Source: Hippophae tibetana
Lineage: Eukaryota; Streptophyta; Magnoliopsida; Rosales; Elaeagnaceae
DNA length: 64,000 bases
Reading direction: 5' to 3'
Assembly (NCBI GenBank): GCA_037013495.1
Contig: CM072806.1
Location: 22,023,501 to 22,087,500, forward strand
Shown: positions 12,093 through 24,359 of the stretch, piece by piece
Position numbering within the stretch: position 1 is the first letter of the stretch
Layout: every line of letters begins with the position of its first letter
Translations under genes and position numbers: made by a program
The notes under the pieces: generated by a model
What the model saw: only the letters and a program-made list of their open reading frames with translations
Databases searched by the model: none
What the model was told of the DNA's origin: nothing

Positions 12093-12476
12093 ATGATCTT
12101 CTCTATTTTCTTGGCCCTTTTTCTTCCATGTGCCGGCTTGATCGCAATGTTCATTGTCTATATTTGTCTACTTTGGTATTCTAGCAATAATCAAACCGTG
12201 TTACCAGAGATACCTGTTACAAAGAAAGGATTATCACCTTCAGAACTTGAAAAGCTGCCTAAGATTACAGGTAAAGAACTAGTGATGGGAACAGAGTGTG
12301 CGGTTTGTCTCGATGAAATCGAAGCGGAGCAAACTGCTCGGTTTCTTCCTGGTTGCAACCATGGCTTCCATCTGGAATGCGCCGATGCCTGGCTTTCTGA
12401 TCATACTATTTGTCCGATTTGTAGGGCCCAGCTTGAACCTCAATTCTTTAATGCCTCTTCTGAAAACCCTTGTTAA
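12093..12476 (+). CDS. ATL23: ATL-type RING-H2 finger E3 ubiquitin ligase, ATL23-like
   Basis: An intact, intronless 127-residue protein. Residues 3-28 form one hydrophobic membrane segment (FSIFLALFLPCAG start). GLS at 46-48 begins the GLD-like stretch GLSPSELEKLP that ATL proteins carry before the RING. The RING-H2 ligands are C69, C72, C88, H90, H93, C96, C107 and C110, with W100 and P108 at the conserved E2-contact positions. The short length, FLALFLPCAG start and PGCNHGFH centre match Arabidopsis ATL23. ATL proteins are membrane-anchored E3 ligases passing ubiquitin from an E2 to substrate; the substrate is not deducible. The ATG at 12093 was chosen because the in-frame codon at 12081 is GTG and the family starts directly at the hydrophobic helix. 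A TATA box is at 11911 and AATAAA at 12581. The gene stands alone between retroelement blocks. Confidence 0.9.
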   Translation: MIFSIFLALFLPCAGLIAMFIVYICLLWYSSNNQTVLPEIPVTKKGLSPSELEKLPKITGKELVMGTECAVCLDEIEAEQTARFLPGCNHGFHLECADAWLSDHTICPICRAQLEPQFFNASSENPC

Positions 12477-12580
12477 AACTATTTTATTCGTTTATTTATT
12501 TATTTATTTAGAATAATCACATTCTTCATCTTTTTGTTAATTTGTTTCCGTATATCAATTGTTTCTTCCGCATTATTCCT

Positions 12581-12592
12581 AATAAAAATAAA
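12581..12592 (+). other. Candidate polyadenylation signal of the ATL23-like gene
   Basis: AATAAAAATAAA lies about 105 bp after the stop codon in U-rich 3' sequence, a normal distance for a plant near-upstream element. Confidence 0.5.
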
Positions 12593-12599
12593 GTAATAT

Positions 12600-14150
12600 T
12601 TATCTGATCGAGTGAATTTTGATTGAAATATGATCATTTAAGGGTGAAAAAACATATATAGTTTTAAATGATCTTGATACAATGAAGTTTGAGGTTTCAT
12701 GAATGCTGGTTTCATGTAGTCATGGACACGCAAGTGTAATCGGAATGAATTTGATGTATGTATTTTTACATATTGTTTAAATAATTAACGTAATGTATGT
12801 AGTTTGAGAAAATTGTGATAATTAAGTAATTGCTGAGTATTTACTAATAATAAATTTTAATTATTTAATTTTGTCAAAAAAAAAATTTATTTTTTTGGAA
12901 TAACCGTTGTATTGCACAACTTTTAGCAACGAAATAAGTTACGGATGCTTAAAAAAAAGACAGAATAATGATACTATAGTAATAAATATTTTTATTATTA
13001 TAAGGCTTCTGTATATTTTATTTTATTTTTAATATTAATAATATTATTATTAATAAAATATTTATATTGTATTAATATTATTAGGTAAGTTATATTTTGC
13101 TCCAGTAAGATTTTTAATTATATATTTTTTAAAATAATACTATAAATTTATTTTTTATATATTATTTTTTAAAATAATGTTAATAAATTAGAGTTTTTCC
13201 TTTTGAAACCTTTTAGGTGTATCAAGTGTAATGGTTGCAAGCTGGCATTGTTTTGGTTACTGAGAAACTACTATAAGTACTGTTCTATAACTCTGTGTGA
13301 ATTTAATTATTTCTTGATCATTTAATCGCAACAATTAGTAATTTTAGCCGATTAATTTTGGCAAGAATAAAAATTAAAATGCCCTCTTTTCATGAAATTT
13401 GTTCATTCAATTCTACATATTCAATATCAGTAAAGTAAAGGGTTTCTACAATACTTTTAAGTTACAAATATTAAAAGTTACATAGTAAGAATTAAAATTA
13501 CCTTCTATAAAATTTCTTATGGATCAAGAAATAATTTTATGAGATAAAGTATATATATATATATATATATAAGCATTTTTAGGGACCCAACAAAAGTTAT
13601 TATAGGGTAAAAATTGATATAACGGGAGAATTATGTCTTTTTATAAATTGTTTCACTTCCCAAAACAACTATCGTTCAAAAAATTCACAAATGATTGATA
13701 ATCACTTTTCACAAAAATTACTTGTGTTTTTAGTTAAACCGTCACATCAATTGTTAAAGTGACAGCCCGAGCTTCTGCTTCTTCCAGACTATAAGTTGTT
13801 TAAGTAATTTGCACTATATAATAATATACCCACCACTTTACTACCATTATGATCTCTAGCAGCGGTGGCTAGCTATGACAAAATTAGTAGTAAGAATGCA
13901 ACATCACAATTAAATTTGATATATCTTGACGATGGTTTATACCAAATAGAGATGAGAGAGAAGACAAACTATGTGTTCCAAAAAAATTCATTTTTCAAGT
14001 TTTTGCTACTTCTTTGACCATGTATAGAATTAAAATCCTTAAATGTTTTAGTTATAAATAAGTTGCATAAGATTTGAAATTAAGGTTGATATTATTGAAC
14101 AATTTATCATTTCTCATTTTTTAATGAGAAATGTAGGTAAGAATTATTGA
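12600..14150. other. AT-rich intergenic DNA
   Basis: No gene or recognisable element. There is a short (AT)n run near 13550-13571 and long A/T homopolymer tracts. It separates the ATL23-like gene from the 3' end of the LINE. Confidence 0.6.
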
Positions 14151-15586
14151 CAAAGTAAACTCTTTTTTACTCTTCATAATATCATTCAAAATTGCAATAT
14201 ATAGGAGGTGGTGAAATAAAAACTTCCATAAAATATGTTATATCCAGTCTTGAAAATTGGTGTAAAAAAATACCACCTCTCCAGAATAACCATAATCTAT
14301 GCAGAAATTTGCATCTTATATATGAATAGATGTTCGACAGTTTTCGATTCCTCCAAATAGATGGGGCATGATACATCAATTGAAGAATTAAACCCTTGAA
14401 TATTAATTAAATTTCACTGCCACAATATTGGATACTAGCTACTTTCCACAAAAAAAAACAACTTATGTCTCTCATGTAATTTGGATTTCCAAAGTAACTT
14501 CCAAATTTGATGCTCCCCTATATCCAAATGTTCCTTCACCAACAACCAGTAGGAGAATTCCATAGAAAACAATCCTGACTTATTAAGAGGCCAAATAAAC
14601 TTGTTAGGTATAACATATTATTTGAGTTTCTAAGTCTACTAATGAGATTAACAGTAATACTGTCCATAGTTTTATGTATTTCCAACTAGTTCCATCCATT
14701 ATTGTTATTATTGAGATGTTTTACTTGTAATTCTTTAGCATAATCCAAGAAAGTTTAATGCACCAGGAATATAAAGATCATTAAACACATTAATTCCATC
14801 CCCCCCTTCCAATTAGGATACAGATACCTTTTTTAACATGGTTTATTGTACCACAAATGCTTTTCCGAGTAAAAGAATCAGTATTTTTTACTTCAACTTG
14901 CAGTCAATATGACAATATTTTTGAGTAAGGATTTTAACCCAAAATTTGTTTCAGTTAGTAGCCAAATGCCATCCTAATTTAGACAAAAGAGCTTGATTCA
15001 AATTATGAAAACTTTTAAAACCCAAATCTCCTAACTATTTTTGGTTTATAAATATATTTCCAACATTTTAAAGCACAATAGTAGTTTTGATTCAGTTTAG
15101 AGTTCCACCAAAATTTAGCTATCAGAATCAGTTTTTTTGCAAATGGATTTTGGTATATTAAAGGAGCAGATGGAATAAACAGAAATAGCTTGAAACACAG
15201 ATTTAACTAAGGTTGTCTTATTAACATTAGAAAGGAATTTTGCAGTCCAACCCTCAGTTTTAGAAGCAATAGCAATGAGGATTTTTTGAACTGATTAGTC
15301 TTATTCTGTTGGATAAACATAGGGTTTCAAAGGTAAGAAATTGACTTATCAGTTTCCTAGATATTAATTAAATTAACAATGGTCATTTTCTGGATGTCTT
15401 CTGCATTACTTGAAAAAAAAATACCAAATTTAGCAATATTAGAAGACTGACATGACATGGAATTATAGGAGTTTAAAATGTTGAGAACTGAATGAGCTTA
15501 ATTTTCTTTTTCCTTGCTAAATAACAAAATAACATCAGCATAGAAGAGGTGAATAATTGGGTTTGCTTGACGTGATACCTTGATTG
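14150..15586 (-). mobile_element. L1-type LINE, 3' part (RT end and zinc-finger RT-associated domain)
   Basis: The minus strand about 14520-14200 resembles the zf-RVT end of plant L1 ORF2: WKLLWKSKLHERHKLFF, then SCPICLEESKTVEHLF. About 15560-15480 reads HLFY ADD-like, the RT catalytic box region. Several stops and frameshifts interrupt it, for example between the RT and zf-RVT parts, and no clear poly-A tail is visible beyond 14150. The 5' part lies at 20969-22520, on the far side of the Copia insertion. L1 elements move by target-primed reverse transcription; this copy is dead. Confidence 0.7.
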
Positions 15587-16048
15587 TGTTGTGGGCGGAA
15601 GCAATAAATAACGGTATATGAATATATCAAAGCGATAAAATGAACACACAGAATTTACGTGGCTCGACAATTCGTCTAAGTCCACGGGAGACAGCAGATA
15701 TTATTTGAACTAAGTAGGAAATATACAGAATACAGATACAGATTTTCTCACTAATAATATCTCTCAAGTGTTTTCCCAAACTCACAAGTATTTTCTCTCT
15801 TTGAGTTTCCTTATACTCTCTCTGATTTTTTCTGATTTTTGCCTTGTTCTTCAATGCATGAACTCTTTCCTATTTATAGATGAAGTAAGGCTCCCTTTCC
15901 CTAAATTGTGCCATAATTTAAGTCTTAAATTAGGCCACTAATTTCCTTAAATTATGACATTAATTTCCTTAAATCATGCTACAAATTAGGCCACTAATTA
16001 CCCTAAATTATGCCACTAATTTATTACTTTTAGAACCAATATTCAACA
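15587..16048 (-). repeat. 3' LTR of the Tnt1-like Copia element
   Basis: 462 bp, TGTTGTGGGC...ATTCAACA in plus orientation. On the minus strand it starts TGTTGAATATTGG, directly after the polypurine tract at 16049-16060. A minus-strand TATA box TCTATAAATA is at 15871-15880. Short 22-bp tandem repeats fill the U3 part at 15908-16022. Confidence 0.9.
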
Positions 16049-16060
16049 ATCTCCACCTTG
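16049..16060 (-). other. Polypurine tract of the Tnt1-like element
   Basis: The minus-strand reading CAAGGTGGAGAT sits immediately upstream of the 3' LTR. Tracts of this type prime plus-strand DNA synthesis. Confidence 0.75.
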
Positions 16061-19000
16061 GCGAAAAAGTTCATAATGCTGCCTCCAAATACGTCCTAGG
16101 CGCTCTAAGCTCGAGAGATGTTGATCAAGTTCAAGCAGTGTTGAAACTTGATCCCTGTAACCACCTTTGTAAGCATATCTGCAGTTTCGACTTTCTGGAG
16201 TATAACATTCCCTTCATCAATGATTTCTCAAACAAAATGAAACCGAACATCAATGTGCTTGGTGCGACCATGATGAACTTGGTTCTTTGCCAAACAAATG
16301 GCACTCTGGCTGTCGCAGAAAACCTTCACGTTCTTCTGAACAATACCCAAATCCTTAGTCAACCCGAGAAGCCATATAGCTTCTTTGAATGCTTCTGTTA
16401 CAACCATATACTCTGCCTCTGTAGTAGACAAAGCTACAGTTGACTACAATGTTGATCTCCAACAAACTGGTCCTCCTACCATTGTGAACACATAACCAGT
16501 TGTAGATCGACGCTTATCCAGATCTCCAGCATAGTCAGAATCCACATATCCAACTAGGTGTTTGCCTTCAGTCTTGTCTCTTTCAAACTTCAAATCAATA
16601 TCCACAGTACCATAGATGTACCGTAGAATCCACTTCACTGCTTGCCAGTGTCCTTTACCGAGATTATGCATGTACCGACTCACCATACTAACAGCGTGGG
16701 AAATATCAGGTCTGGTGCAAACCATTGCATACATCAAGGCACCAACAGCATTTGCATATGGAACACGTTCCATTTGCTTCTTCTCATCGGTGGTGCTAGG
16801 TGACATCAATGCACTCAACAGAAAGTGAGGAGCAAGCAGTGTACTTACTGGTTTGGTTTTTTCATCAATGTCAAACCTTTGTAGTACTTTCTTCAGATAC
16901 TGAGTCTGTGTCAGACAGACTGTGCTTGCAACTCTATCTCTTGTGATTTCCATCCCAAGAATTTTCTTAGCTTCTCCAAGATCTTTCATTTCAAATTATG
17001 AACTCAATAGAGCCTTCAATCTGTCGATCTCCACCTTGCTCTTAGATGCAATCAACATATCATCAACATATAAAAGCAATAAATGAAGGTATCGTCTTGG
17101 AGTTTCCGAAAGTATACACAGTGATCAAACTGACTGTGTGTGTACTTCTACTCTCTAATGAAGCTATCAAAGTGCTTGTACCATTGTCGCGGTGATTGCT
17201 TCAAACTGTAAATTGACTTGCTCAACTTGCAAGCCCAATTCTCTCGTCTTGGAATTTTGAAGCCATCCAGTTGAGACATGTAGATTTCTTCGTTCAAAAT
17301 ACCATGGAGAAAAGTTGTTTTGACATCGAGTTGAGCTAACTCAAGAACAAACTGTGCTACCAAAGCCAATAGTATCTGAATAGATAAATGCTTAACAACA
17401 GGTGAGAATACCACATTGTAGTCTATTCCTTCTTTCTGAGCATAGCCTTTTGCTACTAGTCTGGCTTTATATCTGATGTTGTCTTTACCAGGAACACCTT
17501 CCTTCTTGGCATAGACCCATTTGCAGCCAATAGTTTTCTTTCCTTTGGGAAGTTGAACCAACTCCTAAGTCTGATTCTGGTGTAGAGACTTCATCTCTTC
17601 ATCCATTGCCATCTTCCACTTCATACTATCAACTCTCTGCACGGCTTCTCTGTAAGTGCATGGGACATCATCATTAATTACTGGAAATGTGAATGCTACC
17701 ATGTCTGTGTATTTGATAGGCTTTCTAATCTCCCTTCTCAGTCGAGTAGTGGCAATAGATTTTGGCTGTTGATTGATCGGTGATGATGGTAAGAGAACCT
17801 CCATCTCAATTGAGATCTCTTCTTGATCATCAATTTCATCTTTACCACGATCGATAATCGGTGCAATCTTTTCTGGATCTTTTGGAGTCTCAAGCATCAC
17901 CTTAGAAAAAGTATTTGGACTTTCATTCTCTTTCTCTAAATTTGTTTATCTCGGCATAATAGACTCGTCGAATGTAACATCTTGGCTTAAGACGATCTTC
18001 TTGGATTCACCACACCAAAGTCAAAATCCTTGTAACTCCTTCCTTAAAGCCTAAGAAAACAACTTTCTTTGGTCTAGGATCTAGTTTGGATTCACTAACA
18101 TGAAAATATGTTGGACATCCAAATATTCGCAATGAATCATAATCAGTAGCAGGTTGTCCAGACCATACCTCTTTAGGAGTTTTCCCATCTAATGCAGTCG
18201 CAGGAAGTCTGTTGACTATATGAGTTGCATATGACAAAGCCTCAGCCCAAAATGTCTTGCTCAATTTGGATTGAGATAGCATACATCGAACTTTCTCAAC
18301 CAAAGTTCGATTCATTCGTTCTGCAACTCCATTTTGTTGTGGTGTATGAGGAACTAAAAAATGTCTGATTATCCCTTCATCTTGACAAACTTTAAAGAAG
18401 GGATCCGATTTGTACTCGCCATCATTATTAGATCTGAGCCTTTTAATTTTCCTGCTTGTTTGAGTCTCGATCATTTTCTTCCATTTAAGAAAGATATCCA
18501 GAACTTCATCTTTGTGACTCATGGTGTATATCCAGACATATCTAGAGAAATCATCAATAAAAGTCACAAACCAGCGTTTACCTCCAAGTGAAGCATTCTT
18601 TGAAGGTCCCCAGACATCCGTGTGAATATAATCAAGAGATCCCTTAGTACGATGAATGGTAGTGCCGAACTTGACTCTTGTTTGTTTTCCCATTACACAA
18701 TGCTCGCAGAAATCAAAATTTCCAGTCTTGGCACCTTTCAAAAGACCTTGTTTCATTAAGCCTTGCAAAGTCTTTTCACCGACATGCCCTAGGCGCATGT
18801 GCCACAGGCAGGAAGAATCATTTGTCTTTTCTTCAGAACTACTTGAGATAGCTGCTCTTCCTATAACTATACTCCCATCTAGGAAATACAAGTTCGCCTT
18901 CCGAGTACCCTTCATCGCTACAAATGCACCTCGTACAACTTTCAAGACTCCATTTTCCAATGTTACCTTGTAACCATCAGAATCTAGAACACCTAAAGAA

Positions 19001-20471
19001 ATAAGGTTTTTCTTTAGGTCAGGAATATACCTTATATTTGTAAGTCGTCTGATTGTACCATTGTGCATCTTTAGTCGTAATGTTTCGATCCCTTTTGTAT
19101 GACAGGCATTATTGTTGCCCATAAGCACAACTCCTCCATCGAGCTCTTCAAAACTCGAAAACCAATGTATGTTTGGACACATATGATAAGAACATCCAGA
19201 ATCAAGGATCCACTTATTTGAGTAGGTTTTTGATGATGAAACTGAAAAGGTTGATTCTTTATCTTCATCGGTCTTATGTGCAACATTTGCATTTGACTTG
19301 TCCTTGTTTGGAAAATCTTTCTTCCAGTGCCCTTTCTGGTGACAATAGGCACACTCGTCCTTCCCAGGATGTCTTCTAGATGACTCTCCTCTGGACTTTG
19401 ATCTAGATTGCCCCCTATTATCTGATCTGCCAGATTTTTTGTTGTTAGTCCTACCTCTAGATGTCGTCAATGCTTCTGATATTGAGTCTCTGTGATCATG
19501 TTGATCCTTCTTCCGGTACCCGTTATTTACCAAAGCATTTGAAACATCTACAAACTTAACCTCATCCTTTCCATATAACAAGATTGTAGTTAAATGTTCA
19601 TAGCTCTCAGGTAATGAATTCAGCAACAACAAAGCTTTATCTTCATCGATAATTTCAACATTTAAATTTTGTAGATCGGCCAAAATTTTATTGAAATTAT
19701 CTAAGTGCTCAATCATAGGAGTACCTTTCTTGTATTGGAAATGGAAAAGTTTCTTCTTTAAGTAGAGTATGTTCTCAATACATTTCGTCATGTACGTGTC
19801 CTCTAGTTTCTTCCAGAGAACTACAGCTACATTCTCTTTCATGACAAAGTACTTCTGGTCTTTTCCTAAGCACAGTCGAATTGTGCCACAAGCTTGTCGG
19901 TTTACATAATTCCAATCTTCATTTGAATAATCTCTTGGCATGGTCTCCAAGGCTATATTAGATCCTTCTCGAAACAATAGTTCTAATACCTCACATAGCC
20001 ACATGCCAAAGTTATTGGTGTCGTTGAATTTCTCCACCTCAAACTTTGCGTTGGACAACATAGTTCTTCGAGTAGAACAACTTGGCTTGCCATAAATTCT
20101 ATGGTCAACTTGTTCACCTTCTTCGATCTCTCTTTTATCAGCCATAAGTACAAGCAGATAACAGAAATTTTGTACTTATAACTTAAAACAGTGTTTTTTC
20201 CAAATTTTATACCTTATTTGAAAAAAAACAGAGTCCGCAGTTGAATCCGGTATAGTCCAATTAGCTAGGAATAATGAAAAATGGACCAACTCGGTCCAAA
20301 TATCACTAGTGACTGAGTTTACTCGGTTCAACTCAGTGAGTTGACTCAGTTGCTGGCAGTAGCACTTCGGCAGCTTCTGGTGGTGATTCTGACTTCCGAT
20401 TTGACCGATTCTTTCACCGTTGTGTTCGTCTCGTTGAGAGCTTCGATTTTATATATAATACTTCTATATTT

Positions 20472-20484
20472 GGCTCTGATACCA
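20472..20484 (-). other. Primer-binding site of the Tnt1-like element (initiator Met-tRNA)
   Basis: The minus strand reads TGGTATCAGAGCC, the standard Copia primer-binding site, 3 bp inside the 5' LTR. Confidence 0.9.
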
Positions 20485-20487
20485 ATT

Positions 20488-20968
20488 TTTTGTGGGCAAA
20501 AGTAATAAATAACGGTATATGAATATATCAAAGCGATAAAATGAACACACAAAATTTACGTGTTTTGGCAATTCTTCTAGGTTCACGGGAGGCCATAGAT
20601 ATTATTTGAATTGAGTAGGAAATATACATAATACAGATACATATTTTCTCACTAATAATATCTCTCAAGTGTTTTCCCAAACTCACAGAAAACTCTCAAA
20701 CTCACAAGTATTTTCTCTCTTTGAGTTTCCTTATGCTCTCTATGATTTTTTCTGATTTTTGCCTTGTTCTTCAATGCATGAACTCTTCCCTATTTATAGA
20801 TGAAGCAATGCTCCCTTTCCCTAAATTGTGCCATAATTTAAGCCTTAAATTAGGCCACTAATTTCCTTAAATTATGCCACTAATTTCCTTAAATCGTGTC
20901 ATAAATTAGGCCACTAATTTCTCTAAATTATGCCACTAATTTTTGTTCTCTGAAACCCATATTCTAGG
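20488..20968 (-). repeat. 5' LTR of the Tnt1-like Copia element
   Basis: 481 bp, colinear with 15587-16048. It carries the minus-strand TATA box at 20791-20800 and the U3 tandem repeats at 20828-20945. A short local duplication (CTCACAGAAAACT, then CTCAAACTCACAAG) accounts for most of the length difference. Confidence 0.9.
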
Positions 20969-22520
20969 AACAAAAGTAGCTTAAAGGGATAAATGATTTT
21001 GTCCAGCAATGGCTATAGTCTATTCACCAAGATTTTAGAGATTATTTTTTATGTAACATTGCATAGATTGATAGGTCTAAAATGAAAAATTAAAGTAGGT
21101 TGATTTCTCTTTTGTAACAAAAAAATCATGGTTTCATTAAAAGCCAGTGAGAGGGTCTTTGTGGTAAAATTGTTTTGGAGAAAATCCACCACATCTAATC
21201 TAACCACATCCCAATATTTCTTAAAGAAACCAACTGACATCCTATCAAGTCAAGTGCTTTCAAACTATGAATGTTGTGTAACACTTTTTTAATTTCTCCA
21301 ATATCTAGGATTTTTCACAAACTTTCATTTAACCTTAAAATTGATGCAAGGGGAGAATATAGAGTCAAGATGAGGTAGAAAAATTGTTCTTGAAGTGATT
21401 ACATATAAAATCACCTAAATCTTGATGTTCATGAATCCATGATCCAAAGTCTATTTGTAAGGACTAAATTGTGTTATTTCTTCTTTTGAAAAGTGTTGAG
21501 AGATGAAAGAACTCGGTATTTCTATCTCCTTCTTTGATCCAGGTTTCCATATCATTTCTTATCTAGCCAATTGTTCATTAAGTTGCTCCTTTACATAAAA
21601 AAAATTTAAATTATGCTTCCCTATTATAGTGCCATTGTTGAAGTTTTCCAATTTCATATTCCATTACTTCAAAAAATTTATGGAAAAACCTGAAAACATG
21701 TTTGTTCCAATGTTTCAATCTATTTGTAGTTTTTCTAATTTTTTTATGAATTCTGTTTGCTACATTACCATCAATCTGTTGTATCCAAGCTTGTGAAATC
21801 ACAACCTTACAAGAGGGATCATGATTCCATGCTTCAAAAAAATGAAAGGGTCTTGGAGAGAAACTCTTGTTCTTGTAAATGTGAATTAAAATAGGACAAT
21901 TATCAAATATAGTGAAGAGTTTGTTAAAAATAGAGTCATTGGGGAACAATAACAACCAATCTAGGCTTTCAATATCTGTTTCCCGTCTTTTCTTTATGAT
22001 ATTATTCCCAAAGCTGTTGTTTCTCCAAGTGTAATGATAACTATGGGAACCAAGATCCATTGCACCAAAAGCATTCATGAAATCTCTCTAAAAGCTACGA
22101 TGGATATGTATTTTTTTCCCTCCATATTGTTCCCTTGGATCAAGAATTTCATTAAGATATCCTATTAGGAGAACAAGCCCATCATTAGAATCAATCACAC
22201 CATTTAAATACGGAAAAACAATGATTTTTCACTAAACATAAGGTGTTGCATAGACAAAACAAGCCATCCATCTTTCATTACAATCCATCACATTAAAAAA
22301 TTATAAGGCTAAAAGTCTCGCACTTTGTTCTATTATAGTAACCGTCACTTTGTTTTATTATAGTAACATCAAAAACAACTTTAAGAAACAAGGAAAAACC
22401 ACCACCTAAGTTGAAAAAGGGATTAATAAACCTAATACCATATCCTAATTGAGCAAAAACACTCCTAATATGTTTACTCAAGCTTTAGGTTTCACCAACC
22501 ATACGCAATCAAGGTTACAC
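20969..22520 (-). mobile_element. L1-type LINE, 5' part (endonuclease and start of RT)
   Basis: The minus strand from about 22510 reads as an L1 apurinic endonuclease: GGGFSLFLKVVFD, then WMACFVYATPY and LVLLIGYLNEILDP (the IGDFN box). After that come AMDLGSHSYHYTW, FHFFEAWNHDPSCK (22078-21611), and the RT start FFKKYW, FRPINLCNVT (21240-21049), continuing YKIISKILVNRL and ending near the FVPGR-like stretch at 20970. The large ORF2 is interrupted by several stops and frameshifts. The RT stretch between here and the catalytic region at about 15560 is absent on both sides of the Copia element. ORF1 was not identified with confidence. Confidence 0.75.
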
Positions 22521-22578
22521 TTTACTACCATTTTTTAATGCAACTTAAGCACCTACCCTAACTAAGTCTCAAGTGTGT

Positions 22579-24210
22579 TGATAACTTTATAAAAGTATAG
22601 TTATTTAACTACTTTTTAACCTCTTATTTATATTATTATGTACTTAAATATCATAAAAATCCTAATTTGGCTTAAATTATATCAATCCAGGGGGAACGAT
22701 GGCAAACAGAGTGAAAATGAGTCAAAAATGGGAAAAATTTGCACTATACCGCAACGACTATTTTTCTATCTCGCAACGAGCATGGAGAAAAAATACACAC
22801 TGAGAACCATGCCATATCATGCAAGAAAACATGTCACAACACGCATTCGTAACTAAGTATGAATTCTATTTTTAATCAAACAATGACTCTCAGCTTTAAT
22901 CTTTAACTGTTGGATCATTTTAAGAGATGACCTAATGGTCTATATTAGGTCATTTTTCTTTAAGTAAACACTATTATTTCACAAATTAAACCCACAATCA
23001 AGAATCATAAAAACCTAGCAGCTGCCAAGAAGAGAGAAAAAGAGAAAATGTTCAAGAAAAGATTAAAGAAGACACAATTTTGTAAATAATTCAAGAAAAG
23101 ATTTATGTTATAAATAAAGAGATTGAGTGTATCTCTTATTCTTCTCCTTTCTTTATCAATTTCTATGTATTTCTTTATGCAAAATCTGAGTTTTATGAAC
23201 TTAATTATGTTTATCTAATTTATTAATCTAAGGGTCTTATGAATATAATTTTTTACACGTAATGATCTAATAGTTTACCTCAATTATGAATCCAATTCAA
23301 TTATATTATTTAATCTTATTTTAATATTATTAATTATTTGACCAACAATTGATCTATAGAGACAATTAAATAGATTTGAGAGAATTATTTAATTGTTTGT
23401 CTTTATTAAATAACATACATAATTTCTAGGTAGAAATATATGATTATTGTGTGTGTAATCTAAATTGATGAACTTAATAAGTAGTATGTAATCTAATTGA
23501 CATGAGAATATGATTATATTAATTACCACATATGGTATAATTTACTTTAGAGAGGAATGCATGCTAAGTTAGATTCAATGATCATGTAATTGGTTGGTAA
23601 TTACTTTTAGAAAAAAATTAGTTTTTCACATTCTTAGGAAATTGGGGGATTAAATATTCCCAAGTCGTTTTCTAATATATCTTCATAGTTATTAAGTTTT
23701 GAGATTTAAAATTAGTCTTCATTTATTTTTTAGTTTTTATGATTTGGTATTTTCCAAATAATATTCATAATAATTATACTGGTACTTAGTTATAAGTTAC
23801 ATAACTCCCAACGGAATCGATATCTATATCTATATATTATATTACTAACACGACCCATATACTTGCAATTAATGTGTTAAGTTTCAAGATGATAATTTCA
23901 TGGCTACTGTTGGGGCATAGTAAGGGTTACCTCTTCGCCCATACTTTGGATTGTTGTAGTTGGAGTAATGGAAGAACTTGTGATAACCATAGAATCTATC
24001 TTAGAGGTAGCCGTTGAAGGCTTCACAAAGTTTTTCCAATTTTTCTTGGTACCAGACTATTGAGCAACACTCTTGAGAAGTTCCTCGTCATGTTTGACTA
24101 ATCCCTTTTCCATTAAGAACTTCAATTGATCTTTATGGTAATATCCACCCAAACTTTCCTAGATAGATTTTTTTAGAACAAAGGTTGAATGGGGAGCAGT
24201 AAGAACACCC
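22579..24210 (+). mobile_element. Athila-like Gypsy LTR plus adjoining block, copy 1 of a composite direct repeat
   Basis: It starts TGATAACT with the hairpin AACTTTATAAAAGTATAGTT (22583-22602). It is colinear with 25534-26928 plus 32023-32140. About the first 1.3 kb has no coding content and looks like an LTR. The last 330 bp (23880-24210) can be read on the minus strand as gag-like text (FYGYHKF, NNPKYGRRGNPYYAPT), but ATGGCTACTGTTGGGG near 23902 could also be a decayed Asp-tRNA primer site (TGGCGCCGTTGCCGGGG). Both readings are open. Confidence 0.55.
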
Positions 24211-24359
24211 ACATACTCATGATGATAATTTAACTAAATTTGTTGAACCACTCATACTTGAGACTTTAACCTATGATGCTATGAATAATGAAATAAATTT
24301 ATTATAAAACAACTCAACTTTAATTAAAAAACTAAGAAATCTATAATGTAAGTTAATAT

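Larger units (their letters stand above)
15587..20968 (-). mobile_element. Copia LTR retrotransposon, Tnt1-like, nested in a LINE
   Basis: It has both LTRs (15587-16048 and 20488-20968), a primer-binding site for initiator Met-tRNA and a polypurine tract. Minus-strand parts in order: gag from an ATG at 20145 (KFNDTNNFGMWL, LLLLNSLPESYEHL), a zinc knuckle, protease (WILDSGCSYHMC), GAG-pre-integrase (LWHMRLGHVGEKTL), integrase (VWGPSKNASLGG, TPQQNGVAERMNRT), RT (17561-17148) and RNase H (16989-16228, YVDSDYAGD, STTEAEY). The order with integrase before RT is Copia; the wording is closest to TNT 1-94. It looks nearly full length but is broken in a handful of places. The LTRs are about 91% identical by eye, suggesting an age of a few million years. 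No target duplication is visible. Confidence 0.9.

Noticed and set aside
20472-20484. A tRNA gene fragment (initiator Met)
   Set aside because: Only the 3' complement of the tRNA is present, at the position of a retroelement primer-binding site; no cloverleaf could be drawn. The same holds for 42184, 49953 and 59817.
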